DNA of 64,000 nucleotides, from contig NC_058518.1 in NCBI RefSeq assembly GCF_904849725.1, positions 210,502,741 to 210,566,740 on the forward strand, read 5' to 3'. Below the pieces are notes generated by a model, which was given only the letters and a program-made list of their open reading frames with translations, was not told where the DNA came from and ran no database searches. Of this stretch, positions 1-11,040 are shown piece by piece (position 1 is the stretch's first letter; every line of letters starts with the position of its first letter). The position numbers and the translations under genes are program-made. Source of the DNA: Hordeum vulgare subsp. vulgare (taxonomy: Eukaryota; Streptophyta; Magnoliopsida; Poales; Poaceae).

Positions 1-274
1 CCTCCCAAGGAGAAAGAAAAAGCTTAAGTTTAAAAATATCACCATCTACTTCTTTGTACTTTTTCATATCACAAAGCTCAACAAAATTATTCAAGTGCAA
101 AGCAGCATCATCTCCAGCACCGGAGAATTGATCTTTCATAACAAGGTTCAGTAAAGCAGGTTTAATCTCATAGGAGGTAGCCTTAGTGGCGGGAGCAGCA
201 ATAGGAGTGCAGATAAAATCATTGTTGTTGTGACTAGTGAAGTCACACAACTTAGTGTTCTCAGTGGAACCCAT
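1..274 (-). pseudogene. LTR-retrotransposon gag N-terminus, partial
   Basis: Reading the minus strand from the ATG at 274 gives 91 codons without a stop, starting MGSTENTKLC and running into the window edge. It reads like the start of a Triticeae Gypsy-type gag: a low-complexity leader, then a helical capsid-type segment around residues 45-85 (LLNLVMKDQF, LHLNNFVELC). A plausible 1-bp deletion in the T-run near position 22 shifts the last codons away from the expected LFPFSLG-like motif, so the copy is probably dead. Upstream are a primer-binding site and an LTR in the same orientation, as expected for a 5' end. The family assignment is from memory of such gag starts; no zinc knuckle is inside the window. 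Confidence 0.72.
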
Positions 275-449
275 AGCAGCAGCAACAAGCAAGAACAAAG
301 CAACTAATTTTTTTTGTGGTTTTTAGTATAAGACTCTAAAGCAAAAACTAGAAAGCAAACTAAGAAGACTAGAAGCAAAGGTAAAGGATAGTGTGCAACT
401 CCCCTATCTTGAAGACTGGAGTCCCCGGCAACGGGGCCAGAAATTTTCT
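275..449 (-). other. Retrotransposon untranslated leader with primer-binding site
   Basis: This is the leader between the 5' LTR end (450) and the gag ATG (274), read on the minus strand. The 18 nt at 422-439 match the 3' acceptor end of plant tRNA-Asp (TCCCCGGCAACGGCGCCA) on the plus strand with one mismatch, at 435. That makes this a tRNA-Asp-type primer-binding site about 10 nt from the LTR edge. The tRNA end is recalled, not looked up. Confidence 0.66.
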
Positions 450-2067
450 TGATGACGAGTTGATGGATATACTTCTCGCCCCTTGTTGGTTACCCCAAGT
501 GGAAGGTGGAGATGCAGTCCGCAACAGATTTCCCTTACACGGGGACTGTAAGGTTTATCGAACCAGGAGGACTCCAAGGATCAACAAGTAGGTGTTCGCT
601 GCTCTGGCGCTAGCAGAAGACGTGGACCTGCACACACAACAAATAACTTTGCTCCTAACGAGTTCAGAGAGGTAATGAACATGTAGAATAGCGATAGTGA
701 TTGCAACGGAAAAGTAAATAAAAGCAGTAAATGGTGGAGGTGTAAAAAATGGTGGTAATATGGACCAGAGTCCCATGATGTTCACTAGTGATGTTTCTCT
801 CCCAAAAGACGATAAACAACTATGTCGGGTAAACAAATTAGAGTTGGGCAATTGACAGAATTATAAATGCACCGCAATGCTCATCATGCTACTAGAAAGA
901 TAGAGGCTCAAAAGTAATGGGAAGTACGCCAATACAAGTAGATCGTTTATCCATCAGCAGCTATTCTCTGATCATCAACCTTCAGATATCTATCCATAAC
1001 ATCTCGCTGGTATTAAGTTGCGAGCCCCACCCAAAGTCTAAAGTCAAAGCAACGGACAACTACTTTAACGAACTTTGCCTAAGGTAAACAATCCTTGCAA
1101 CCCTAGTCACAAGCACCGTTGTTTTCTCCCTCATGGAAACAAAACATCCCCTAGTCTGATGTTTCTATCACTCAAGCTAGACGTTAGGGGGCATGGACCC
1201 ACATTCATGCATAATGCTCCCTCTTGGCATTACAATCTACTACTCGGCCAAAGCAATAAAGATCAACGGAGAACATGCATGAATTACTCAAGAACATAAT
1301 ATACAAGGAGAACCAAATATATAACTCATCACAATCTGAACGTAATCTCATAATCCATCGGATCCCGGCAAACCAAGCATAGCAACAAGAGGTAAATTAC
1401 ATATATGTCTTGATCATGTAGGGCAGCTCACCAGGGCTAAGCATTGAAGCACAAGATTGGAGATAAGACATCACATAGCTACTGCTCATGGACTCATGGT
1501 CCAGGGAGGACTTCTCACCAACGTGCGAGAAGCGTCCATGGTGGTGGAGAAGCTCCCGGAGGTCAATCCTCACTCCGGCAGGGTGCCGGGAAGAGGTCTT
1601 CCGGCACTTCCGATCTTGGAAGCACTGCGGCGGCAGAATAGTGGAGAAATTCGCGATTATGGATCTGTTGTTAGGATTTTCTCTCAGATAGGTAAATATA
1701 GGCCAAAGGAGGGCACCAGAGGAGGTGGTCCCCACCCAGGCGTCCTGGTGGTGTGGCTAGGAGGTGGCTCGCACAGGGTGGCCACATAGGCGAGCCCTGG
1801 CTCCCCTCTGTCCCCACTGGATGCCTCGTGAAGCTTCCGTCACGCTGATATTATATATTTTTCTTGGAATTTTTGGGGCTGTGTAAATTGGGGTAAAAGT
1901 CCGTGCAAAAAAGAAATCAGCAGACAGAAATTAGCACCGGATGCACTGGGTTGGTAGGTTAGTCCAAATATGTGTAAAAAGGTACGAAAGTGTAGCAAAA
2001 CATATAACAATGTCACCCAAAAGATCACGGAACAAACACAAATTATAAATACGTTTGGGACGTATTA
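450..2067 (-). repeat. 5' LTR (about 1.6 kb) of the gag-bearing element
   Basis: On the minus strand it begins TAATACGTCCCAAACG (canonical TGATACGTC with one change) at 2067 and ends in TCA at 450. The start matches a very common Triticeae LTR class, which has a GACGTATCA-like inverted terminus. No coding capacity: the open frames at 1397-1789 are antisense shadows in a GC-rich stretch that probably holds the LTR promoter and leader. Positions from about 774 to 2067 recur inverted at 51429-52720. Positions 450-773 are not repeated there. The family name is not assigned. Confidence 0.75.
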
Positions 2068-2243
2068 GAAAGGCAACGATCATGAAGCCGAAGGACCACA
2101 TGATCCACAACTAACAGATGCCCCATGGCGTCTTCAAAGTTTGTGTGGCCGGTGTGAAAATGGGCATCAGGGATTAGCCTCTTCCGACACCACTCGATGA
2201 TGATGAGACCCCTAAGCACATTGGCGCATGCAAGACCTGGATC

Positions 2244-3327
2244 TTGCCTTGGCCGAAGACTCACCTTTGTGTCGAGACGCCGAATAGAACATCAACGACA
2301 ACTCCTCATCAAGTTATAAACACCACCCCAATTACCCAATTACATGCACCTGTCTTGGCGGGTGATATCGATCGACGCGACGAGGGAGAGCCTCCATTAG
2401 TGCCAGCTGACATCGCCCCCGTCAAAGAAGAAAATGTTGATGATGTCATGGAGGAGGATGCTGATGACCCTAACCAGTATATCAATACTGGCTACGATGA
2501 TGCTCGGGTGTATGCCTCAGGCTATGAGCATGGAGATGACTTGATGATGCCTGAACTGCCGGACCGCAACGTCCTACGAGTGATTGCAAAAAGCTCTCTT
2601 CATGCGATCCTCGTAGGAGACACCTCCAGATGCCGCCTCTACCCAGTAAGAACAACACGGGGGTCGTCCCCTGGTAATTCGCCCGACGACGCTGGGGGTG
2701 GTGGTTACGGAGGGTATGGTGGGCTCACTACCGCCACCTGCCAAGAAGCGAAGCAGTAGACCGGAGAAGAAAGAATCTAAAGGAGCGAGAGGTGCTTCAA
2801 GCAGTGACCCGCCTCTAAAGCCCCCGGAGGTAGACAGAGTACCTGTCGTAGGTGCGGATTGTTTCCATGTCGCTGGCAACCCGATCCTAGCTCAGATAGC
2901 GCTAGAGAACATACAGAACAATGATCTAAGGATACTTTGTGATGGTATGTTGGCCATAGAGAGAAGACTTGTCAACACGGAAAAACTAGGATTCTACGAG
3001 CTTTACCCGGCTCGGGTTCCGGGTGCGATGTCATACGTCGACAGACGGCCCGCGGATAAGTTCATCGTGTGATTTGACTACGTCTACGACATGTTCCACA
3101 TGACCAACCTATATTTTCAGTTCATCCTCATGTATGCGTTGTATCTCAACTACATCATCAGATGCGAGAACATAGAATATATCTGCGTCACGGAACCATA
3201 CTATATGCACGAGAGCTTCTTGGCAGTCTTCAAAGAGCACCGTGACTATGCGAGCAAGTACATTGGCGATTTCATGATCGCTAATAAGGACAAGGAAACG
3301 ATTCTCCTGCCTTATCATCCCACGTAA
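2244..3327 (+). pseudogene. CACTA-associated protein, N-terminal part (acidic region plus unnamed domain)
   Basis: Three frames join into one product. Positions 2244-2759 start MPWPKTHLCV and contain an acidic block (ENVDDVMEEDADDPNQYI). From about 2698 the frame is shifted by one and carries a basic linker (KKRSSRPEKKESKGARG), then VDRVPVVGADCF and a region to 3072. An in-frame TGA at 3070-3072 interrupts it, and 3073-3327 continues as FDYVYDMFHM to LLPYHPT. In the mirror copy the codon at the TGA is sense (ILPFDYVYD), so the stop is a left-arm mutation. A GTAAGT donor follows HPT at about 3325, so the Ulp1-like part probably begins in the next exon. The acidic segment is typical of the second ORF of Triticeae CACTA elements; its function is unknown. 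Confidence 0.6.
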
Positions 3328-3403
3328 GTCATCCGCGGATATCCTCTCATAAGTTTTGATCATTTCTTTGCAAGCATTGAGGCAAATTTGAGATGCACCT
3401 ATT

Positions 3404-4000
3404 TTGCGTAGTGGGGGAGGGGGCGTCCTCATCTGTCTGTACCCACAATACTCCCATGCTCTGTACTTGGACTCGTCGAAGAACACCGAGAAAAAGGATT
3501 ACACACACATAAAAAGTGTTCCCAATAGTGCCTTCATAGCCTTCAACCTTACTAGTGGATATATCAAGGTGAAAAAGTACAGGAATCAACCGCCGGCTTT
3601 TGGCCATAAGACCGACTTCTCGTGCATCCAGCAACTTCACACTAGTAAGGATGATGGATGCTACCTCATGCATCACATGATCGAGTATAGAAGGGATAAT
3701 CAATGCCTTTGCATGTCATCTAATTTCGGCGATATCGAGATTGTCAATTGGGTCACAAGCATAGGAACGACACCGGATCATCTAATCTGAGCTGAGTTTT
3801 ATCACATACAATGTGAACTTGCCCAAGTGATCGTGAAACAGGTCGTCGAACAAGGAGGGATGTTCTTCCATGGGCCAATGAGGTGGGAGAATGTCCGAGA
3901 ACTGCTACGCCCTTAGCGTCTGGACCTAAAGCCTTTCAACCAGCTCGGGTCATTCATCCCTGATTATGAGGATTGGGGCGCCGACATGGAGGAGTGATTA
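3404..4000 (+). pseudogene. Ulp1-type (C48-like) cysteine protease domain of a CACTA element
   Basis: Positions 3404-3790 encode LICLYPQYSHALYLDSSKN, then GYIKVKKYRN, then CIQQLHTSKDDGCYLMHHM. The aspartate of YLDS and the cysteine of DDGCYL fit the catalytic Asp and Cys of Ulp1/SENP-like proteases, and a Gln precedes the Cys segment. After a TGA at 3788-3790 the same frame goes on recognisably (AEFYHIQCELAQVIVKQVV), and it reaches an acidic tail after another stop near 3917. A TGA closes the frame at about 3999. Such domains are common passengers in plant CACTA and Mutator elements; activity on SUMO-like substrates is not established. At least two stops make this copy non-functional. The right-arm counterpart is truncated at about residue VVEHG. 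Confidence 0.68.
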
Positions 4001-4214
4001 ACGATGACAATGTGTGTTTATAATTATTACTAACGGCTTTCTATGAACTAGCGTATACATCGGTCTAGTTAATTAGATTGTGTATGAGGAACTTCGTTAT
4101 TTATGTTTAGTGCTTGTATTCTGCTAACTATGCCTCTTCGTGTTTCTCAAGTACATTATGTTGCATATTATATATCGTTGTTAATCAACTTACGATGCAT
4201 GTACATATAGACCG

Positions 4215-4560
4215 GAGATGGCGAAGGGCTGCTACGCGTATTCATTGGAAGGGTTCCAGGAGTGTACGACCACTCGCCAGATGCTCAGGCGTAGGCGAAC
4301 AGGTACCCGGGCGCTGGCCACGGAGGGTTCGACAGCAGAGCCGAATCGGAAATTAGTATCTTGAGGTGGATGCTATGGCAAGATACAGAGCGAAACTGGT
4401 GCCTCAAGAAGTACTGCATAGTCGCGCTCTTGCTCATGTTGATCGCTCTTCTCTTCTACATGATGATTTAGATAGTGATGATGAAACTTTTGGGTGTGCC
4501 ATCACATGCGTGTATCGCTATTTTCGAGATTTGATGATATTTGTGGGGGATAACAATATA
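4215..4560 (+). pseudogene. Viroplasmin / RNase H1 N-terminal-like small ORF with membrane tail
   Basis: An ATG at 4218 opens MAKGCYAY. With a one-base shift the sequence reads VFIGRVPGVYDHSPDAQA, which resembles the RNase H1 N-terminal hybrid-binding fold shared with caulimovirus viroplasmin (GRxPGVYxxWxxAxxQV, then FDSRAE). A stop and frameshifts follow. Around 4370-4470 the text reads like a short C-terminal transmembrane tail. Small ORFs of this kind follow the Ulp1-like gene in many Triticeae CACTA elements, by recollection. This copy is dead. Confidence 0.5.
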
Positions 4561-4939
4561 TGTGTTGGATAATGTTGATGATGGTATAAATGACGAGACT
4601 ACTTTATGTGTATGATATGATGAGAATAATGCATGTTTATTATGATACGATGAAACTAATGTTTAGAGCATGCACAAGTACGTAGAGGAGGCATAAATAC
4701 GACGGGAATTAAATATTGAAAGCAGGAATATTAGCAGTAGCGCTGGAATATTAGCCGTAGCGCTGGCTTAGCATTAGCGCTTTATTTATTCCAGCGTTGC
4801 TGCTAACGTAGATACGAGTAGCGCTTTAAACCCAGTTCTACTACTAACAGGTTTGCCGTAGCGCGTTAGAGGTAGCGCTGACCCCAACGCTACTGGTAAG
4901 GGAAAAACCAGCGCTACTAGTAGGCTTTCTCCTAGTAGT
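4561..4939. repeat. CACTA subterminal repeat array and terminus
   Basis: From about 4730 the motif GTAGCGCT / AGCGCTAC recurs at least eight times in both orientations, with spacing of roughly 20-40 bp. It ends in CAGCGCTACTAGTAGG and a TCCTAGTAG terminus at about 4939. Arrays like this bind the CACTA-encoded TnpA-type protein. Positions 4561-4729 are AT-rich with no feature seen. Confidence 0.65.
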
Positions 4940-5500
4940 CCAAGGTCACCTTGCTGTTCTCAAATGCAAATGCCTTGGTTGCTGAGAAGACTCAAAACAA
5001 CCTAGGAGCGCAATAGATTTCCACAAGGGTCCATCACGTGCAGGTTTTGTCATACAGATGCTGAAATCGTTCAGGGAAAATAGCTATAACAAAGAACTTA
5101 ATGTTTCATAACTTAGCTTTTCTTCGTTATACGTCTTGTCGTAAAATGATCAACCTTGAACACCGTTCGCGTATTCATACCATCACCTCCCCGGGGAAGA
5201 CTTGCATGCAAGAGCCCGTTCTATCCTTTGAGAAAAAGAAAGAAGAGAAAAGAGGGGTTTACGAACCTTGCTAGTTCAACAATCATTTCACCCAAGATAT
5301 CGTGATCACAACATTTCATACAATATACATAATTTAAATATCTACTTTGACAAAAATTTGCAGAACAATTAGCTTTTCTGATTATCATAGGTTCTTCTCA
5401 TGGCTTTGTACAAAGGTTTACATGCCTTGTCGACAAACTCCTACAAAAGGGGATTGCCAAGGGTCCTGTAGCAACTACGCCTCATGGGTGGAATTTGTGA
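4940..5500 (-). other. 3' flank of Tat-lineage Gypsy pol, non-coding
   Basis: This stretch lies between the CACTA terminus and the integrase C-terminus. I see no coding region here. A purine-rich run lies at 5231-5256. It is plausibly the start of the long 3' non-coding region of the Gypsy element, cut by the CACTA element. Confidence 0.4.
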
Positions 5501-6657
5501 AGAAGCTCAATATTCTAGGAGTTCAACAATAGAGTGCCATCTTCGGCCTCCACGAGGATTATGCCATGCCTCGTGACTCGTACCACCCGGTAAGGGCCTT
5601 CCCATTTTGGCGTCAACTTGTTTGATCCATTCACGGAATGGATTCGTCAAATAACAAGGTCGCATTCCTCAACTCTTCTCGCATGCACTTTGCGTCTATG
5701 ATAGCGGCACAAAGGTTGCTGGTACCAAGTGGCATGCAAGGCAGCCCAAAGACGATGTTCCTATAAGATCATGGCAACATTTTGCCATAGTTTCTCTTGC
5801 TCGTCTTCCTCGAAGGCTTGCACTCGAGGTGATCAGTATGTGAGTTATGTAAGGTGCACAGCTTCTGCAACATAAACCAGGAAGAAGGGTGTCTCGCCGC
5901 TGGCTCAATTTTGTGTCGTTGTGAGTGACCAAAGAACCACCGACAGCTCATCAATCCAATAACTTCCGCACTTGTGCAGCTTGTCGAATGTCCTTGTCTT
6001 GAGGACACACAACACTTCAGCATGCACTCTCTCTACCTAGCCATTGCTTCTAGGGTGAGCAGCTGATGCAAAGCAAATTATGGCACCAACATCGTGATAA
6101 TACTGCATGAAGGTGCCCCTTGTGAACTATGTGCCATTGTAAGTGATGATCGTGTTGGGGCCACCAAAACGGCAGTTTATTCATTTAAAAAGCTTGACGA
6201 CTACTTGTGTTGTTACCTTTCTCTCTCGCTCTACCTCATTCCACATTATGAACTTGTTGATTGAAATGAACTAGAACTCAGAGTCCCTAGTAACACGAGG
6301 AAAGGGTCGACGATGTGAATCCCCGAGATCGAGAAAGGCTAGGAGAGCGGTATGGTTTGAAGGGCTTGTAATGGCTAATGAATTTTCTTGGCGTGGAAAT
6401 GGCATGCTTCACATCTCCTTACCATCGCCAAGGTATCTTGAAGGGTTGTAGGCCAGTAGAAATCAAGACGGAGGGCCTTGCCAACAAGCACACGACAGCC
6501 GATATGGTAACCGCACATCCCTCCATGTATTTTTGCCAACAACTTTTGTCCATCTTCCCAATAGATACACTTCAATTTCACCCCATTTGGCCTTCTCTTG
6601 TAGAGAGTGTTTTCTACAAACTGTTACATGCTTGATTGTCGGCCTACTCTTTCAACT
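5500..6657 (-). pseudogene. Tat-lineage Gypsy integrase (zinc-binding, core and C-terminal parts)
   Basis: On the minus strand, 6581-6375 encodes LLAKIHGGMCGYHIGCR, LVGKALRLDFYWPTTL and RRCEACHFHAKKIH. This is the integrase HHCC zinc-binding segment, with the paired Cys of CEAC. The core (about 6340-5760) is heavily decayed by stops and shifts. At about 5610-5520 the text PKWEGPYRVVRVTRHG and LLLNS marks the integrase C-terminal region. The continuation upstream (protease, RT, RNase H) is at 14833-17610 because an 8.2-kb CACTA element sits between 6657 and 14833. The right arm has lost this segment. Confidence 0.8.
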
Positions 6658-7140
6658 CACTACAAGAAATATGTCAACCCGTGACCTTCAATATTGGTCA
6701 CTGAATGGCCATTGTTTTCCATTTATGACCTTTTTGTGACCAAAATGGGTTGCTCAAAAGATGACCGTCTCTAATGAACTATAACGACCTTTCTTCTGGA
6801 ATGGTCATAGACATTTACGACTAAACGAAAAGGTCGTTGGTCCTACGACCAATTGTTTTGAGCATTAGTTGTCTGCCTAGGGCATGTCGGATCCAACATC
6901 GCATGCCGACGAGGCAAAGTTACGACCAATTGGATTGGTCGTTGATAAGAATCAGCCTGGTCCAGTTCGGTATTTTACATGGGCTGAGCCCACTAATTCA
7001 GCCCATTTATATTTTTTCGTGCCAATTGGACAGTTTCACGAGCCAACCGTATAATTCAGCCTTTTTATTTTTTCAGCCATGGCCTTTTTTGACCAACAAT
7101 TTTAGTTCTCTTTTTTTATAAAATGGGTCCACTAGTCAAA
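6658..7140. repeat. CACTA left terminus and subterminal repeats
   Basis: After the terminal inverted repeat, motifs of the type ACGACC, GGTCGT, TGACC and GGTCA recur densely to about 6960 in both orientations, the signature of TnpA-type binding arrays. The far end (14570-14832) carries the same motifs. This set differs from the AGCGCTAC motif of the neighbouring CACTA element, so the two belong to different families. Confidence 0.75.
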
Positions 7141-7254
7141 TAGGTCCACCTTGTCACGTTCTAATAAGTGGGTCCCAGCTATTAGGCTTAGATTCTTCGT
7201 ATTTTAATTTGCAATAAGAAAATAACCAGTATTTCAATTGGCAAGCAAAAAACA

Positions 7255-7400
7255 TAATACAAGGTGTAAAATGAATCAATACAAGCTCTACAAGTGACAC
7301 AGAATACAAGTTGTACTTTACAAGCTCTACAAGTGTAATAACTACATACATGCTCTACAAGTATGGGAATCACGGTTACAAGCTCTACAAGTGTTCTCTT
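7255..7400. repeat. Short irregular tandem repeat, ACAAGCTCTACAAGTG
   Basis: A 16-bp unit ACAAGCTCTACAAGTG or a close variant occurs near 7282, 7319, 7348 and 7379, spaced 29-37 bp apart. It lies in the AT-rich CACTA interior and is not coding. Confidence 0.7.
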
Positions 7401-8880
7401 CTTCAGCATGGAGCTCCTTCGATGGCGATCAAAGGCCGACGTCACTTGAGGGCCATAGTCAGGGCTGGGACTTCCATGGTCATCCTATTACATAATCAGC
7501 TGAGAAGAATTAGAAAAATCGGAGCCAATATATTATGAACATTCCTTTCAAAAAACAAAATATATCCTAGACACGTTATGGACAGCCACCAAGGAAAATC
7601 AATAAACAAAAAGATCAGCGTATCAACACATTTCCATGGATGGATGGGATTGTCTAATGTACTACTTTTCTTAAATGTGCATGATGTAGTACTAGAAAGG
7701 AGATTTACTAGTGATCCATACATAGGGAATCTGCATGCGTATTTGTGCAGGATTGGGTCACAATATGGAATAGATGTTTGCAAGTGAACATGATATTTAA
7801 TTATTATTTTCTATAAACAATAGAGTTAATTCGGACTACCCTGCATTTTTTTAATGTGCACTATAAAAAAGACTTTTTGGATACAACCGCAAGAAAAAAA
7901 GATAATTCTTTGATTTAATATTTAAAATATTTTTTAAAGTACATAATTTATATACTAAGTGTTTTCTAACTTCAATTTGGACCTATATAATGCAAAAAAA
8001 TATTTCTTAGATTCCATAATGACCTATGGAAACACTTTTGCACTGATTTTTTTGAAATAGCATATATAAACCACATTGTATTCTCAAGCCTACGACATTA
8101 GATATCTTAAATTATTATTTCGAAGAACTGGGAAAATGTGATTTCTATGTCGACCAAGATGCAGCATAAAAAAGACATTAAATGATAATGAGCAATTTTA
8201 GGTATGCAAATGTGTGACATCCATGTGCACATCTCGAAGACTAAAATTCACATAATTTTAATGTTTTGTAACCATCTAATTCGTCGACAATAAAGAATCA
8301 ACTTAAACTATTCTGAAAGGGCATAACTATATTTTTGAATTACCGCTCAACAATAACCAATCCTAATTACATCAAATTGATAAAGGTAACTGAGACAAAA
8401 TGATTTTTCAGAGTAGAACCGATGCTCAAGACTTACAAGCAACTACCAAGCCTAACGGCTTCAATAAAGAAATTCAGGTGCAACATAAAAGATATCCTCA
8501 GCGTTGCAAAGTTAGAAACCCACAACAACTACCTAACACTAGCAGCAACCGGTGGAATAAATCTACACAAACCTAGACAAAGGAACAAGACCAGCACCAA
8601 TAGCATCTCGGACCTTCCGGTGCAGCAGCTCCTTCATCTCAGAATCATAATTCTTAGTGTCAAACTGGGAACCTTCCGATGCCATTCCTGCCATGGCTAT
8701 AGCAGAAATAACATACGTTAGCTCAAACAAGCAACATGAAAAGAGAGGTGAAACAAAACATGTACAAGATTAGTTAACCATAAAGTACATTGTCGTATAC
8801 AAAGATAACATCAACAAGATGGTAAGAGAGAAAAAACATCTCACACTACTCCATATTACATGTCTATTTTGATGTGGAAA
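7401..8880. other. AT-rich CACTA interior, nothing recognised
   Basis: I found no coding region, conserved domain or long repeat here. Open frames are short and show no family motif. Everything left of about 8822 has no counterpart in the right arm. Confidence 0.5.
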
Positions 8881-9970
8881 GTAGCACCTGAACAGGTCTA
8901 TTTCTGAGCGACAACACACACAGCAATGGACTACCACTCTTGTGTGAATGGTGATACGAAAGGAAACGATGGGTGGACAGTTAGTTTAGCAAAGATAAGT
9001 GGATACCCATTATAGTCCAGCATGTTCAGGTGTACCAAATCCTTCAATCAGCATATGGGATATATGACAGGAGAGAGTTCATCCAAACACAATTAAAGAA
9101 TTTGAAGCATTCTATCTAACAAGATGGAAAAACAAGATGGAAACAAAGCACACATATGCCACAATGGAGACCCGTGATGCCATCATTTACTCTCAGCACC
9201 GCAGGGAGAGCCATTCATACATAGTGCAAGCATGATTCAGTATTCCCTGGTGCAGCAGAAAAAACATGGTGCCCAGCCACATACATAATCACTAACCAAC
9301 AAGTACTTTCTTGTCTGGCACCATTTTGTGGTGTGGCCTGCAACACCAGCATACGTCGGCCAACGAAGTGAACCAACCATCCAGTAGGAATGGATCGAGA
9401 GCAAAAAGAAAAGATGGTTTTATTTTACAGGTGAAAATAACACACATGAGGTCGGACCTCCCAAAAAAAATAATATAGGAGTACATGTCAAGCTCTCGTA
9501 GTGTCTGTATGTGTGTGTGCAACAAGTAGGGAGAGAACAAAGGATTGCTCGGTCTTGCAAGCAACATCCGACCAACCAACAAGCTCCTTATTTGTCCGGC
9601 ATAGGAGCCGATGAGCCAGCCGGCAAAGGAAATCGACACTCCAACATGAACTCGAAGCATTTGAGGACAACATTAGAACGACTTCATTGCACTAATCACA
9701 GTTTGACAAACGAAGGAGGGAATTAATCCTCTCGTGGCACCAACTTCTAATGCTAATCAAGCAAGCGATGATTTTTTTTGCACACACATGGCGACATGGG
9801 AAGGGAAGTATCAGCTCAGAACTCAGCTGTGTTGCTGCAAAATGAGGCCCTAGACGACCCAGATCCACCCAATCCGCCCAAAAGGACCCGCATGCATAGA
9901 TCGGACTGGCGCGGTAGCAACGACGAGGAAGAGAAGCGAGAGACGACACCGAGGGAGGGAGAGGGATTAC
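8881..9970 (-). other. Captured gene segment, probable intron and downstream part
   Basis: It follows the exon-like fragment at 9994-10560 on the minus strand. The sequence after the conserved peptide reads CACCTTGTAATCCC, with a GT that could be a splice donor. The next kilobase is T-rich and non-coding in appearance, with a CTGGTGTTGCAGGCC acceptor-like site near 9337 (TTGCAG/GCC). The mirror copy at 48501-49600 keeps the same text. Intron identity is inferred from these splice-like sites only. Confidence 0.45.
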
Positions 9971-9993
9971 AAGGTGGGCGAGGAGCGCGTGGA

Positions 9994-10560
9994 TCCCGGG
10001 CGGACGTGCGCAGGCTCCATGCGGTCGAAGGGTTGGAAGTCAAAGTAGGTGAGCGGCGGGTTGATGATGTTGTCTCCGTATGCCACGGAGTTGGAGACAG
10101 CGGTGGATTAGGCGGAGTAGGCAGGTGTGGCGGAAGGGAATATGGTCGGGGCTGGGGGAGGAGGAGGCGGGGGACGACATAGGGACCTGCCGGCGAGGTG
10201 AGAAAGCTTTGGCTGGGTTGTGGTGGATCTCCCTCCCTTGTGTTCTTCTCTCCTTTCTGCTGATGGGAAGGGATGGGATGGGAGGGGAGGGGAGTGTACG
10301 GGAGGAGGAGGGCACGGAGGAGGCCATGTGCGGAGTGATGAGCTCCATGAGGGGAGGCGATGGGAGGACAGAGCACGGGAGGAGGGAGGAAGGAGAAGAG
10401 AGGAAGAAAGGAGGCAGGGGGTGGATGGAAAATGTGAGGAGGACAAAGCTACGTTCTTGGCTAGAGAGGTGCGGGCAGCCGTTGGATCCGGGATCATCCA
10501 ACGGTCTTTGATGCATAATCCGTCTGAGATACCCATGAACCAATTAAAACGCAATTAATA
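9994..10560 (-). pseudogene. Captured exon-1-like fragment of an oligopeptidase A (M3)-like host gene
   Basis: On the minus strand the frame reads GDNIINPPLTYFDFQPFD, then RMEPAHVRPG. The mirror copy is nearer the source: NPLLADFDFQPFDRIEP, then VHVRPG. Plant oligopeptidase A/thimet oligopeptidase-like proteins have NPLLxDFxFPPFDxVEPxHVRPGIxALL near the N-terminus, as I recall. Here the frame breaks right after HVRPG; restoring one A would give IHALLA. The same break is in both arms, so it predates the duplication. Upstream is GC-rich, Pro/Ser-coding-looking sequence, perhaps 5' UTR and transit-peptide region. It lies inside a CACTA element with no other host-like DNA. No metal-binding HEXXH segment is present. 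Confidence 0.62.
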
Positions 10561-11040
10561 CTATGAAGACGTTATGACCATCTAAATTGGTCTTAATTTA
10601 TTGAAAATAAGTTTTTTTCAGAGGAAAAACAATTTCTATTTTGAGTGACAAAGATGGTTGTTTTGTGAAGGATCTTGTTGACACCTGATTTTTTCACGGA
10701 AGGTAACATTATTATTATTGATTCAACTGAAGAAGTGCTCTACATGAAAAAGTTTTGCAGTGTTGACATGAACATCGTTGAAGTTTGTGTCATCACGGTA
10801 CAATTTCATGTCGAAGGCCGATCCACACGGCCCAAGTGGCGATCAGGTCGACATAGGGCAGCCCATAGCTGCGTCGCGCTCCTACGAGGTCCCTCCCTGG
10901 CATGTGGGGGTTCAGGTCCTCAAAAGAATCCATCGAACTGCTTACGGACCGCGCTTCCTGTCAGGTCTCCTTCGGAGTGAGCTGTGGTGCATCACCCTTG
11001 GCGTCGATGGTACACGGTGACATGTTCGCATATGGTCTAA
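10561..11040. other. CACTA interior between captured fragment and tandem repeats
   Basis: It includes a GC-richer patch at about 10810-11020 that is also conserved in the right arm (47445-47680). Its open frames are short, overlap on both strands and match no family I know. It may be another captured piece, but I cannot name a source. Confidence 0.35.

Larger units (their letters stand above)
2068..4939 (+). mobile_element. Decayed CACTA (En/Spm) element, 3' part
   Basis: The 3' end is marked by a subterminal array of AGCGCTACTAGTAG-type motifs (about 4730-4925) and a degenerate terminus TCCTAGTAGTC at about 4930-4940, where TCCTAGTAGTG is expected of the common Triticeae CACTA ends. The interior carries an acidic, proline-rich ORF, an Ulp1-protease-like ORF and a viroplasmin-like ORF, all plus strand and all broken. 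No 5' terminus or TNP2 transposase is visible. The element is cut at 2067/2068 by the LTR retrotransposon. Only positions up to about 3853 have a counterpart in the right arm. Confidence 0.72.

Noticed and set aside
1397..1789. ORFs of about 110 residues on both strands near 1.4-1.8 kb
   Set aside because: They lie inside an LTR, overlap one another antisense, and are only partly kept in the mirror copy.
7255..7400. CRISPR-like repeat with spacers
   Set aside because: Four irregular 16-bp units in AT-rich plant transposon DNA with unequal spacing; the host is a plant.
9816..10554. Pro/Ser-rich proteins of 150-190 residues on both strands
   Set aside because: Several overlapping frames are open at once because of GC-rich, C/T-biased sequence. 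Only the short oligopeptidase-like stretch resembles a protein family.
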